From Terriglobia bacterium (lineage in GTDB: Bacteria; Acidobacteriota; Terriglobia; Bryobacterales; Bryobacteraceae), in NCBI GenBank assembly GCA_020073445.1, contig JAIQFE010000045.1, positions 1 through 34,477 of the forward strand: 34,477 nucleotides of DNA, given 5' to 3'. Every line of letters begins with the position of its first letter. Position 1 is the stretch's first letter. The position numbers and the translations under genes are program-made. Below, one piece after another: positions 24,944 to 32,516 of the stretch. The notes below the pieces were generated by a model. That model made no database searches and was not told the origin of the DNA. It saw only the letters and a list, made by a program, of their open reading frames with translations.

Positions 24944-25986
24944 TTAGTTTGTGCTGTCGTACATCGTGATCTTGACCCCCCCATTCGCTATCCCGGGATT
25001 CGAACTCAGGAATTTGCCGGTGTTGAGATAGGCGTAGGGGCTGTCGACGCGTGCCTCGAAAATCGGAACCAAGCCGCCGGTGCTGGTGGTATTGCGAACG
25101 ATAATGATCTCGCCGTCCGATGCTTGCCACAGGTAGCGCGCGTCGATGGCTGGAGGCCCGGAGAGATTCTGATAGTCCGCGCCGCCTGAAAGAACTTTGC
25201 CGGTGATTCGTCCGCTCAGGTCGCCGCCAGTGATGGGAATGATGTTGCGGTTGCCGCGCTTGCTGGCCCCCACCCGTTGAGACGGGCTCAGTCCGACGGA
25301 TTCGACGATCAGTTCCTTGCCTTGCTTCTCATCGGCTCCCTTCATGCGGTTATTCCACGGCTGCGGCGGAGCATCCGACGGCTTGACGATCCGGGTGACA
25401 CTGGCCGCTCCAGTGGGAATCGCGACGGACGAAACATCGTAAACACGGACCGTGAGCGTCTTGGCATTTTCATCCAGAATGCGCTGCGCAACGTACTTGC
25501 CGGAGTTCATCCACTCCGCTGAACTTCCATTGGGAGCCTCAAAATCCATGGCATGCGGACGTCTTTTGAATCCGCTCCCACACCCGCGTTGCGCGAATAG
25601 ATATACTTCCCGTCGCTAGTCTTGAAGACGAAGATCTGCTCCACCTCCACCGTGCCGTTGGAGAGCGTGAGTTCGAAGTCCAAAGCGCCGGTCATCACCG
25701 TGCCCGTGAATTTCGGGCCGGTAGTCGTGCCCTCCAGGGCGACGGCCACGCGGCGGTTTCCGTACTGCGTCTTACCGATCTTCGCCAGCCGATCGAGCTT
25801 CAGCTGAGTTTCGAAGATCAAGGAGCCGCTTTCCGGATTGGGAATACCGTCCTTCATGCCGCAATCCCACGAGCCGTGCGGAAGGAGCACCTTCGCCTTA
25901 CTCTGACCTTTTGCCAACTGCACTGCGGGACCCGCAATCGCAGCAGCCCCGGCCGTCAGGAGAAACGTGCGTCTGTCACTTTTCAT
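24944..25986 (-). pseudogene. Tat-exported double-DUF3237 protein, split by a frameshift
   Basis: The N-terminal frame (25986 to about 25550) starts MKSDRRTFLLTAGAAA, a twin-arginine signal, followed by one DUF3237-like domain ending KYIYSRNAGVGADSKDVRMP. The natural continuation MDFEAPNGSSAEWMNSGK is found in another frame from 25549 and leads through a second domain (PITGGDLSGRITGKVLSGG, GEIIIVRN, YLNTGKFLSSNPG) to a stop at 24944. One base appears to be missing at about 25549-25553. DUF3237 proteins are small beta-barrels of unknown function that often occur in degradation loci. Undamaged, the protein would have about 346 residues. It is either a recent pseudogene or a sequencing artefact. 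Confidence 0.75.
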
Positions 25987-26028
25987 GTGGAAATATTTGC
26001 TCCTTCGCGCAACCTGTGTTCGAGACCA

Positions 26029-26946
26029 CTACTTCTTTCGTTGCCGGTCGAAGAAATCGAACACCGCGGGCAACACCAGGGCCACCATCCGGCCATGATC
26101 TGCCTCGACCTCCATGTATTCCAATGGAAATCCCTGCGACTTCATCCAGGCCTGCATCGCCCGGCTTCCCGCCAGCGAAGGTGTCGCTCCCGTGCCTTCG
26201 GTCATGAACACCGGCATCTTCCGCATGCGATCCCACGGATACGTGGACTCCTCCACAAATGGGCCAGACATGGGAGCAATCGCCTTCCAATACTCCGCGT
26301 ACTTCGCTCCGAGATACCATACGCCGCCGCTCCCCATCGAATGGCCCATGAGGAACATCGAACCGCGGTCGACGGGATACTCATTGAGCACCATCTCCAG
26401 GACGTTGATCACGTCCTGCTCGCTGCGTTCGAGAGTCTGAGCGTTCTGCACGCACGCGGTGGTCCGCTGCTGCGCAGCTGTTTCCGCCTGGCCGAACACG
26501 GCGGGAAGCCGCAGGCATGTTCCGTACGCGCCCATAGGATTCCAACCCAATGGGGACACCAGCAGGTAGCCATGATCTTCCGCGAGCTTCAGAAGCTGCT
26601 TGTTGTTCTGATCCAGATACTGGCTCTCATTACTGCCTGCGCCGTGCAGCATTATCACCAGCGGCAGCTTCGCCTTGCCATCCCAAGTCGTCGGTACATA
26701 GACGCGATAGGCCAGATCGGTCTCGGTGCCAGGGAATCGATACGTTCGCCGCTGGTCGCCTTTGGCCTGCCAGCCTGGGCTGCCCGGCTTTGCCAGGGAC
26801 TTCGCCAATTGCTGCGATTGGGCGATCTGGGTTTTGGGCACTAGCTTGGTCCCGAACGCAATCACCCCATTGTCCTGCCCGACCGCGTTCTGCACCGCTG
26901 CGAGCAGTGGAAACAGAACGACCAGTTTCAACAGCGCCTTTGTCAT
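26029..26946 (-). CDS. Secreted alpha/beta hydrolase, third esterase paralogue
   Basis: This 305-residue protein has a signal peptide (about 5-23, ending AVG). Core motifs are LPLVIMLHGAGSNES, GYLLVSPLGWNPMG and GHSMGSGG with nucleophile Ser203, followed by a His in EADHG (284). In place of the HGD-D-VVP acid loop of the two paralogues near 19 kb, this one reads MTEGTGATPSLAG, with no Asp, so the catalytic acid is missing or relocated. It lacks the Gly/Lys-rich insert of its relatives but has a Cys-bearing loop (about 140-166). It is divergent from the MFS transporter gene with only 71 bases between, so a shared control region is likely. Confidence 0.83.
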   Translation of the reverse strand: MTKALLKLVVLFPLLAAVQNAVGQDNGVIAFGTKLVPKTQIAQSQQLAKSLAKPGSPGWQAKGDQRRTYRFPGTETDLAYRVYVPTTWDGKAKLPLVIMLHGAGSNESQYLDQNNKQLLKLAEDHGYLLVSPLGWNPMGAYGTCLRLPAVFGQAETAAQQRTTACVQNAQTLERSEQDVINVLEMVLNEYPVDRGSMFLMGHSMGSGGVWYLGAKYAEYWKAIAPMSGPFVEESTYPWDRMRKMPVFMTEGTGATPSLAGSRAMQAWMKSQGFPLEYMEVEADHGRMVALVLPAVFDFFDRQRKK

Positions 26947-26989
26947 GTCGAAAAGAGTGTAACAGCCATAAAAGACAGCCGCAAGCCGA

Positions 26990-27010
26990 GTGTATCCATC
27001 ATGTATACTT
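26990..27010. promoter_or_regulatory. GTATAC operator-like motif 3, upstream of MFS operon
   Basis: The core ATGTATACTT, preceded by a GTGTATCC half-like element, ends 8 bases before the GTG start of the transporter gene. It lies between divergent genes, so it could act on both. TATACT at 27004-27009 would suit a -10 hexamer for a transcript that begins at or very near the start codon. Confidence 0.55.
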
Positions 27011-27017
27011 ACCCGGA

Positions 27018-28247
27018 GTGAATCGAAACTGGATAATCTCCGTCGCCGCCGTCATTGTGGCGATGATGGCCATCCAGATGGCAAGCCTCGGTTTCTCGCC
27101 GCTATTGCCGGCGATTCAGCAGGATCTAGGGGCATCCTACTCTCAGATAGGGCTGTTTACCGGCATGTACGGCATCATCGCGCTGCTGGTTAGCTTGCCC
27201 GCCGGCGTGTTCGCAGCCCGCATCGGTGAGAAGCGCGCGCTTCTGATCGGACTGGCCGTCACGGCCGCCGGACTTGCCGCTCTCTCGCAGGCCACTCGCT
27301 ACGACGTCGCTCTCGCGTTTCGCGCTCTTTGGCTGATCGGTTACCGTACCGCCTTCATCGGCGTGTTTACCGCAATGGCGATGGTGACACCGGAGCAGTA
27401 TCGAAGCCGGACCATGGGCATTCTCGGCGCTATGGCGGCCTTCGCGTCAGTCATCGGAGCGCCATTCGGCACCCGAGTGGCAGTCTGGCTCGGGTGGAGG
27501 GGCGGCATTCAAGGGTACGCCGCAATCACTCTCCTCGGCGCGATCGTTTTCGGCCTGCTGTACCATCGCCAGCGCTCGCAATCGCCGGGCGTTGCCGGAC
27601 CGCCTGGGACTTCGCCGCACGGTGCTTCAATGACGCGTGCCGGCGCGGTCTCGGCTCTTCGCAATCCGATCATCTGGAGCATGATTCTGTTGGGCCTCAT
27701 CAACATGGGAGGGTTCAGTGTGACCTTTTTCGTGCCGTACGCGGTGAAGTCGGTCTTCGGCATGGGGGCTCAGGACGCCGCGTCGATCATCAGCGCCAGT
27801 TACCTGGTGAGCATCCCGCTGAATCTGGGCTTCGGCTATCTGTGCGACCGGTATTCCCGTTGGAACTTGATGATCTGGCTTGCGGTGCTTCTGGTTCCCG
27901 CCAGCTTTGCAGTCATGTCGCGAGACCTTCTGGTCTTCCGAATCGCCGTCGCTCTGATTGTCTCCTTGGGCCACGCCGCCACCAACCAGATCTATGCGAT
28001 CGGTAGCTCCCTGTTGCCGAAGGAAGAGGTCGGGAAGGGAATGGGAATCGTGGGATTGGGGAGTGGGATCTTCGGGTACCTGGGACCGCAGATGCTGGGG
28101 TATCTGCGGGATGCAACCGGAGGCTTCACGGCGGGGTGGGTTTTTGTGGCCTGTGCCGCGGTGTTGGCCCTTGGCGACCTCCTGATTCTGCGGAGGTACA
28201 GCCTCAAGCGGCGAGCTTTGTATCCAGAAGAGATACAAGTCGCATGA
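27018..28247 (+). CDS. MFS transporter
   Basis: The start GTG at 27018 is chosen because it places the first membrane helix (WIISVAAVIVAMMAIQMASLGF) at the N-terminus; the longer open frame upstream is the shadow of the divergent esterase. The 409-residue product has about twelve membrane helices and the MFS signature between helices 2 and 3 (GVFAARIGEKRALLIG). A weaker repeat of it lies in the second half (FGYLCDRYSRWNLMI). It probably imports an organic acid by proton symport. The stop overlaps the next start by ATGA, so it is co-translated with the dehydratase-like subunit and likely supplies its substrate. Confidence 0.9.
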   Translation: MNRNWIISVAAVIVAMMAIQMASLGFSPLLPAIQQDLGASYSQIGLFTGMYGIIALLVSLPAGVFAARIGEKRALLIGLAVTAAGLAALSQATRYDVALAFRALWLIGYRTAFIGVFTAMAMVTPEQYRSRTMGILGAMAAFASVIGAPFGTRVAVWLGWRGGIQGYAAITLLGAIVFGLLYHRQRSQSPGVAGPPGTSPHGASMTRAGAVSALRNPIIWSMILLGLINMGGFSVTFFVPYAVKSVFGMGAQDAASIISASYLVSIPLNLGFGYLCDRYSRWNLMIWLAVLLVPASFAVMSRDLLVFRIAVALIVSLGHAATNQIYAIGSSLLPKEEVGKGMGIVGLGSGIFGYLGPQMLGYLRDATGGFTAGWVFVACAAVLALGDLLILRRYSLKRRALYPEEIQVA

Positions 28248-29257
28248 GCAAAAATCGCATCGCTGGAATCACCTCAAACACGGTTCCCTGGGAGATTCTA
28301 CGGGCGGCCGGCTACACTCCGGTTTTACTCGAGGATGAGGCTGGACCAACTCCTCACGCGGACCGGTGGATGGAGGATGTGTTTGACCGCAGATTCCGGG
28401 TGATTTTCGATCGCCTTTGCGCGGGCGCCTGGAATCACCTGGATAGGGTGGTGATCCCGAGAACGTCTGAGCAGGAACACAAGCTCTACTTGTATCTGCG
28501 GGAAATTGCGCGCACGCAACCTGCCGGCGCGATTCCGGAACTTTATTTCTACAACCTCCTGCATACCCGCACACCGGAGTCTTACGACTACGGTTTGGAG
28601 CGGACTCGTCAGATGATGCGCGATTTCGACGTCTCCGAAGACGAACTGCGCGATGCGATCGCTGAGAGCAATCGCGCCCGTGGTTGTGTCCGGGACATCC
28701 TCCAGAAGCGGCGAGAGGGGCGCCTGGAAGGATCAGCTGCGATCGAAATGATCCGCGGATTTTATTCGGAAGATCGTGGCGTGTTTGCCAATCGCGTACT
28801 TGACCGGCTCAAAAACATGCAGGAGCCGGTTGCGGCTCATCGGCCGCACATCCTGATCAAAGGGGCGCCGGTGAAGGATGCCTCGCTGCATCACCTGGTA
28901 GAAGAAGCCGGCGGCTATGTGGTCGCGGAGGATGATTGGCGAGGTTCTCGTGCCGCGGGCGATACCGATGTTTGCGTGAACAAGGATCCAGTGACTGCAA
29001 TTGTTGAGAAGTACTTCTATGACGAGGTGAGCCCCAGGGTTCATCCAGTCGAGCATCGAGACGCTTGGTTCAAGCGCGAGATCGCGAGAGGGCATGTCGA
29101 CGGCGTCTTGTTCTATGTCCCGCTGGAGGATGACGTTCAGGGCTGGGACTATCCTGAACAACTCGCGTATCTGGAATCGCGATCGATACCGAGCGTCGTG
29201 GTGCGCGACAACGATGCACCACTCGCCGATTTCGTCGGAAGCCTCCGTCGAGAATAG
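28244..29257 (+). CDS. 2-hydroxyacyl-CoA dehydratase-like subunit A, lacking usual Cys
   Basis: This 337-residue protein starts at the ATG overlapping the transporter stop. It shows the family pattern of BcrC/HgdB-type subunits: IAGITSNTVPWEILRAAGYTPVLL at the N-terminus, LDRVVIPRTSEQEHKLYLYLRE, HILIKGAPVKDASLHHLVEEAGGYVVAEDD in the middle and VDGVLFYVPLEDDVQGWDYPEQ near the end. Canonical members use a Cys after the IP/H-T segment and another in the DDxC motif to hold a [4Fe-4S] cluster. Here those positions are Ser75 and Trp. A normal cluster in this subunit is therefore unlikely. It is followed 2 bases later by the partner subunit. The family reaction is removal of water from (R)-2-hydroxyacyl-CoA; whether it runs here is open. 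Confidence 0.82.
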   Translation: MSKNRIAGITSNTVPWEILRAAGYTPVLLEDEAGPTPHADRWMEDVFDRRFRVIFDRLCAGAWNHLDRVVIPRTSEQEHKLYLYLREIARTQPAGAIPELYFYNLLHTRTPESYDYGLERTRQMMRDFDVSEDELRDAIAESNRARGCVRDILQKRREGRLEGSAAIEMIRGFYSEDRGVFANRVLDRLKNMQEPVAAHRPHILIKGAPVKDASLHHLVEEAGGYVVAEDDWRGSRAAGDTDVCVNKDPVTAIVEKYFYDEVSPRVHPVEHRDAWFKREIARGHVDGVLFYVPLEDDVQGWDYPEQLAYLESRSIPSVVVRDNDAPLADFVGSLRRE

Positions 29258-29259
29258 TC

Positions 29260-30525
29260 ATGGCGCAGAAGCAACTGACATCGACGATCGCGGCGTCGGA
29301 AGGCCAAAAGGCCTGGTTCGCCTCGCTGCGCGACCGAGTCTTTGAAACTCGCGCAGCTTATGCCATCGGCCAGGCGGACATGCCGTTCGAGCTGTTTCAA
29401 ACGATGGACGTGCCCATGGTCAGCAATCAGTGGTGGGCCGCCGTGGTGTCCGCGAAGAGATTGGCTCCTTATTATCTGGACAAGCTGAACGAAGCCGGCT
29501 TTCACAAGGGGTTGTGCCGGTACTGCAGCCTGTCCATGGCCTCGACGGTGTTGGGTGACACCAGTCAGGCTCCGTGGGGTGGGCTGCCGAAGCCGGCATT
29601 GCTCGCGGCTCGCCTCACGTGCGATTGCGTGCAACGGGTTTTTGAAACCTGGGCTGTGCATTTTGGCGCGGAGTTGATTCTGTTGGACGCTCCCGCGGCG
29701 ACGCATCTGCCGCCACGATGGTGGGAGCAGAGCCGGCATCATTGGCGCGAACTGTTCGAAGACCATAGGTTACAGTTCATGGTGCGCCAGTTCGAGCGCT
29801 TGATCGCATCGCTCGAACGGATCTCCGGACGGAAGTTCGATCCGGATCGATTACGTACCTTGATGGAGCAAGTGAATCGTCAGGAGGAGTACTTCGAAGA
29901 GGCGAAGCTAGCGATTTGCAACGCGCCGAAGACACCGGTTCGGATGCACGAGCAGATTACAAACGTCATGGCGGCGCAGTGGCAGCGAGGATCGGACTGG
30001 GCTGTCTCGCAAGCGAAGGCCTTTCGCGATGAAGTGGTGAGCCGAGCGGAACAGGGGATCGCTGCCTGTCCAAACGAGCGCCTGCGGATCATGTGGGTCG
30101 GCGCCGGCCTGTGGTACGACCTGGATTTCTACACCGCTTTTGAAGAATCGCACGGGGCCGTGTTTGTCTGGTCGATGTATCTGGCGTTTGGTCCCGATGG
30201 ATACATCCGCTATGGCTTGGATGATCCTTTGTTGGCGCTGGCCAGCCGCACGGTCAGCATGAACGAACAGCTGCATAATCCGCCGTGGGCCAATGAATGG
30301 ATTGTGGAACAGGCTCGCAGCCACCGGATCGATGCTGCGTTCGTTTTGACGCCTCTTGGAACGCGCCCCTCGGCAACGGGAACGCGTTTCGTCGAGATCG
30401 CTTTGGAAGAGGCGGGAATTCCGGTCTTTTCTGTTCATGCGGACATGGTGGACGCCCGGCTCTGGGATGCGAAGAAGATGCGCCGGGATGCGTCCCGTTT
30501 CCTGGATCAAGTGGGGCGCCGATGA
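29260..30525 (+). CDS. 2-hydroxyacyl-CoA dehydratase-like subunit B
   Basis: This 421-residue protein starts 2 bases after the first subunit's stop. It follows the second-subunit pattern: LPRYYL-like APYYLDKLNEAG, HKGLCRYCSLSMAS (Cys86 and Cys89), GGLPKPALLAARLTCDCVQRVFETWA (Cys121 and Cys123), and a late VWVGAGLWYDLDFY-like segment. Unlike subunit A it retains Cys residues where a cluster could bind. The required ATP-dependent activator (BcrA/HgdC type) is not in the window and would have to be supplied from elsewhere. It converges with the gntR gene, whose stop lies 8 bases away. It probably forms a heterodimer with the product of 28244-29257. Confidence 0.82.
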   Translation: MAQKQLTSTIAASEGQKAWFASLRDRVFETRAAYAIGQADMPFELFQTMDVPMVSNQWWAAVVSAKRLAPYYLDKLNEAGFHKGLCRYCSLSMASTVLGDTSQAPWGGLPKPALLAARLTCDCVQRVFETWAVHFGAELILLDAPAATHLPPRWWEQSRHHWRELFEDHRLQFMVRQFERLIASLERISGRKFDPDRLRTLMEQVNRQEEYFEEAKLAICNAPKTPVRMHEQITNVMAAQWQRGSDWAVSQAKAFRDEVVSRAEQGIAACPNERLRIMWVGAGLWYDLDFYTAFEESHGAVFVWSMYLAFGPDGYIRYGLDDPLLALASRTVSMNEQLHNPPWANEWIVEQARSHRIDAAFVLTPLGTRPSATGTRFVEIALEEAGIPVFSVHADMVDARLWDAKKMRRDASRFLDQVGRR

Positions 30526-30533
30526 CGGATGGT

Positions 30534-31298
30534 CTAGGTCAGTTCCGCGCGGATCTGGTCCATGAAGGACTCGACGTCCTGGGGCACCGCCGCTTCTCGT
30601 TCCCGTTGGTCGAACTCATTGAGACGGCTCTTCTGACTCTTAAGAATATGGCGATGAACGCAGTCGGCCGCGGCTTGCGGATCGGCTGCTTGCAGCGCAC
30701 TGATCAGATCCAGATGATCGCGGTTGATCTGCTTCAATGTGGCGATATTGTGACCTCCACGGCGAGCTGCGAAAATGCGGATCAACTGCCGGATTCCGGC
30801 CAAGGTCTTGAGGCTGCGTTGGTTACCTGCAAGCTTCATGATGTAGGTGTGAAACGCAAGATCGGCTACCTCGAAACGTTCCATCTGTTTTTCGTCCAGG
30901 ACCGGCTTCCGGCTGGCGTCCAGCTCCTTGATCAGCGAGGTGAGGGCCGAAGCGATGGAGCGAAGGTCGCGAATCTCTGTGGGCGACGGCGCGCGTCCAG
31001 CGACCGTGCGCGCGGCCAGGCCTTCCAGCGCTTCCCGCATTTCAAACAATTCCCGGATGTCGTCCCGGTCGAGAGTGATCACCACCACGCCGCGCCCGGG
31101 GACCGATTCCAGGAGTCCTTCACTAACCAGTTGCCGGATCGCTTCACGGGCAGGTGTCCGGCTGATGCCCAGTTCCTTGGAAATGGTGACGTCGGAAACG
31201 GGTTCTCCGGCGCGAAATTCGCGGGTCGAGATCTTGCGCTGGATGTGATGGTAGGCCACCTCGCGCCTCGGTCTGGAAGCCTGGGATGCTTTGGTCAC
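30534..31298 (-). CDS. GntR-family transcriptional regulator, FCD subfamily
   Basis: The GTG at 31298 is taken as start; the frame extends to a TTG at 31343, but that codon lies inside the operator-like palindrome. The product of about 254 residues has the winged helix-turn-helix GntR domain (AYHHIQRKISTREFRAGEPVSDVTISKELGISRTPAREAIRQL region, ending ESVPGRGVVV). An all-helical FCD effector domain follows, with LFEMREALEGLAAR, DLAFHTYIMKLAGN and DHLDLISALQAADPQAA. The metal-binding Asp/His set (D..H, H in DHLDL, H in CVHRHI) appears to be present. FCD regulators usually repress catabolic genes until a carboxylic acid binds. It is divergent from capA and likely controls itself and the motif-bearing units. 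Confidence 0.9.
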   Translation of the reverse strand: MTKASQASRPRREVAYHHIQRKISTREFRAGEPVSDVTISKELGISRTPAREAIRQLVSEGLLESVPGRGVVVITLDRDDIRELFEMREALEGLAARTVAGRAPSPTEIRDLRSIASALTSLIKELDASRKPVLDEKQMERFEVADLAFHTYIMKLAGNQRSLKTLAGIRQLIRIFAARRGGHNIATLKQINRDHLDLISALQAADPQAAADCVHRHILKSQKSRLNEFDQREREAAVPQDVESFMDQIRAELT

Positions 31299-31329
31299 GG
31301 TTTCTAGTGATTCTATCAGTGCATTTGGT

Positions 31330-31353
31330 CCTGTACATGCCAATGTATACAGG
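31330..31353. promoter_or_regulatory. GTATAC operator-like motif 4 in gntR/capA divergent promoter
   Basis: CCTGTA and TACAGG form perfect 6-base inverted arms 12 bases apart, with an ATGTATACA core on the right side. It lies between the GntR gene and the divergent CapA-like gene, the usual place of an autoregulatory operator. The same arms and core recur at 23853-23873. Confidence 0.65.
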
Positions 31354-31376
31354 TTTTCGGAATCGGAGGCATCCTC

Positions 31377-32516
31377 GTGGGTGAGCCTTTAACTCTGCAG
31401 ATGGCCGGCGACTTGATTCTCGATGAGCCCAATCCCGACGCTCTGTTTGATCTGGCACGCCATCAGCTAAAGGCGTGTGACGTCCTCGTGGGGCACGTCG
31501 AAGTTCCTCATACGGCACGGGGTATAGAGACGCATTTCGATGTTCCGGCACCGGCCAGCGATCCGGCGCATCTCGCTGCCCTGCAGCGCGCGGGATTTCA
31601 CGTGGCGACACTGGCCGCCAATCACATCGCGGACGCGGGACCGAATGGAGTGGAGGACACGATCGCCGAACTCCGCCGCCTGGGCCTCGCGACCACCGGC
31701 GCGGGCATGAATCTGACAGAGGCAAGGCAACCGGCGATTGTCGAAAGGCAAGGACTGCGCCTGGGATTTCTCAGCTACAACTGTGTGGGACCGCGCGAGT
31801 CCTGGGCCGGAAGAGATCGAGCTGGTTGCGCGTATGTACACGTCTTGACGCATTACGAACTGGACCATGCATCTCCGGGCGGTCCACCCACGGTATACAC
31901 GTTTGCCGAACCAGACACGCTTGAGGCTATGGCGGCCGATATAGAAGCGCTCCGGCAGAAAGTCGACGTCCTGATGGTTGCCCTGCACAAGGGCCTCGGG
32001 CACACACCCGCGACCGTCGGCATGTATGAACGGCAAGTCGCCAAAGCAGCGATTGATGCGGGAGCCGATGTGGTAGTGGGCCATCATGCCCACATTCTGC
32101 AGGGGATGGAGGTTTACAAAGACCGGCCGATCTTTCATGGACTCGGCAATTGTGCGATCGCTACCAAAGCGCTGAACGTCGATGGAAACTCCAGCCCGGA
32201 ACGTCGCGCGTGGGCCGAACGCAGGCGGAAGTTGTTCGGTTTTGAGCCGGACCCCGAGTACACAACTTATCCGTTTCATCCCGAGGCGAAGAACGCCATC
32301 CTCGCCTACTGTGAGGTGGATCGCAGCGGAGTCCGGACCGCCGGGTATCGCCCGTGCTTCGTGAACCGCCACTCCCAGCCGGAAGTGGTGGGAAATGACG
32401 AGCGCGGACAAGCAGTCGCGCGCTACGTTCAGGACGTCAGCGCACGAGCAGGGCTGAACGCCGCGTTCGAGTGGACTGGCGATCGGGTCCAGTTTTACCG
32501 CAGAAGGAATTTATGA
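31377..32516 (+). CDS. CapA-family (poly-gamma-glutamate synthesis-type) phosphoesterase
   Basis: This 379-residue protein starts at GTG 31377 with GGAGG 7 bases upstream. CapA/PgsA metallophosphoesterase motifs are present in order: LQMAGDLILDEPN, LVGHVEVPHTA, VATLAANHIADAGPNG, LRLGFLSYNCVGP, and GADVVVGHHAHILQGMEVYKDRPIFHGLGN. There is no signal peptide or membrane anchor, unlike capsule proteins, which suggests a cytoplasmic enzyme with a calcineurin-like metal site. Relatives occur in catabolic operons with unknown reactions. It overlaps the CoA-transferase start (ATGA), so the two act together. The precise role is unknown; capsule synthesis is unlikely here because no capsule genes are nearby. 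Confidence 0.85.
   Translation: MGEPLTLQMAGDLILDEPNPDALFDLARHQLKACDVLVGHVEVPHTARGIETHFDVPAPASDPAHLAALQRAGFHVATLAANHIADAGPNGVEDTIAELRRLGLATTGAGMNLTEARQPAIVERQGLRLGFLSYNCVGPRESWAGRDRAGCAYVHVLTHYELDHASPGGPPTVYTFAEPDTLEAMAADIEALRQKVDVLMVALHKGLGHTPATVGMYERQVAKAAIDAGADVVVGHHAHILQGMEVYKDRPIFHGLGNCAIATKALNVDGNSSPERRAWAERRRKLFGFEPDPEYTTYPFHPEAKNAILAYCEVDRSGVRTAGYRPCFVNRHSQPEVVGNDERGQAVARYVQDVSARAGLNAAFEWTGDRVQFYRRRNL

Noticed and set aside
25876-26844. Plus-strand 322-codon frame opposite the third esterase
   Set aside because: No domain pattern; composition is that of an antisense frame rich in His, Arg and Leu.
30297-31307. Plus-strand 336-codon frame opposite gntR
   Set aside because: It covers the antisense of a clear GntR/FCD gene and has no start signal.
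31467-32411. Minus-strand 314-codon frame opposite the CapA-like gene
   Set aside because: Shadow frame; the plus strand has all CapA motifs and a ribosome site.
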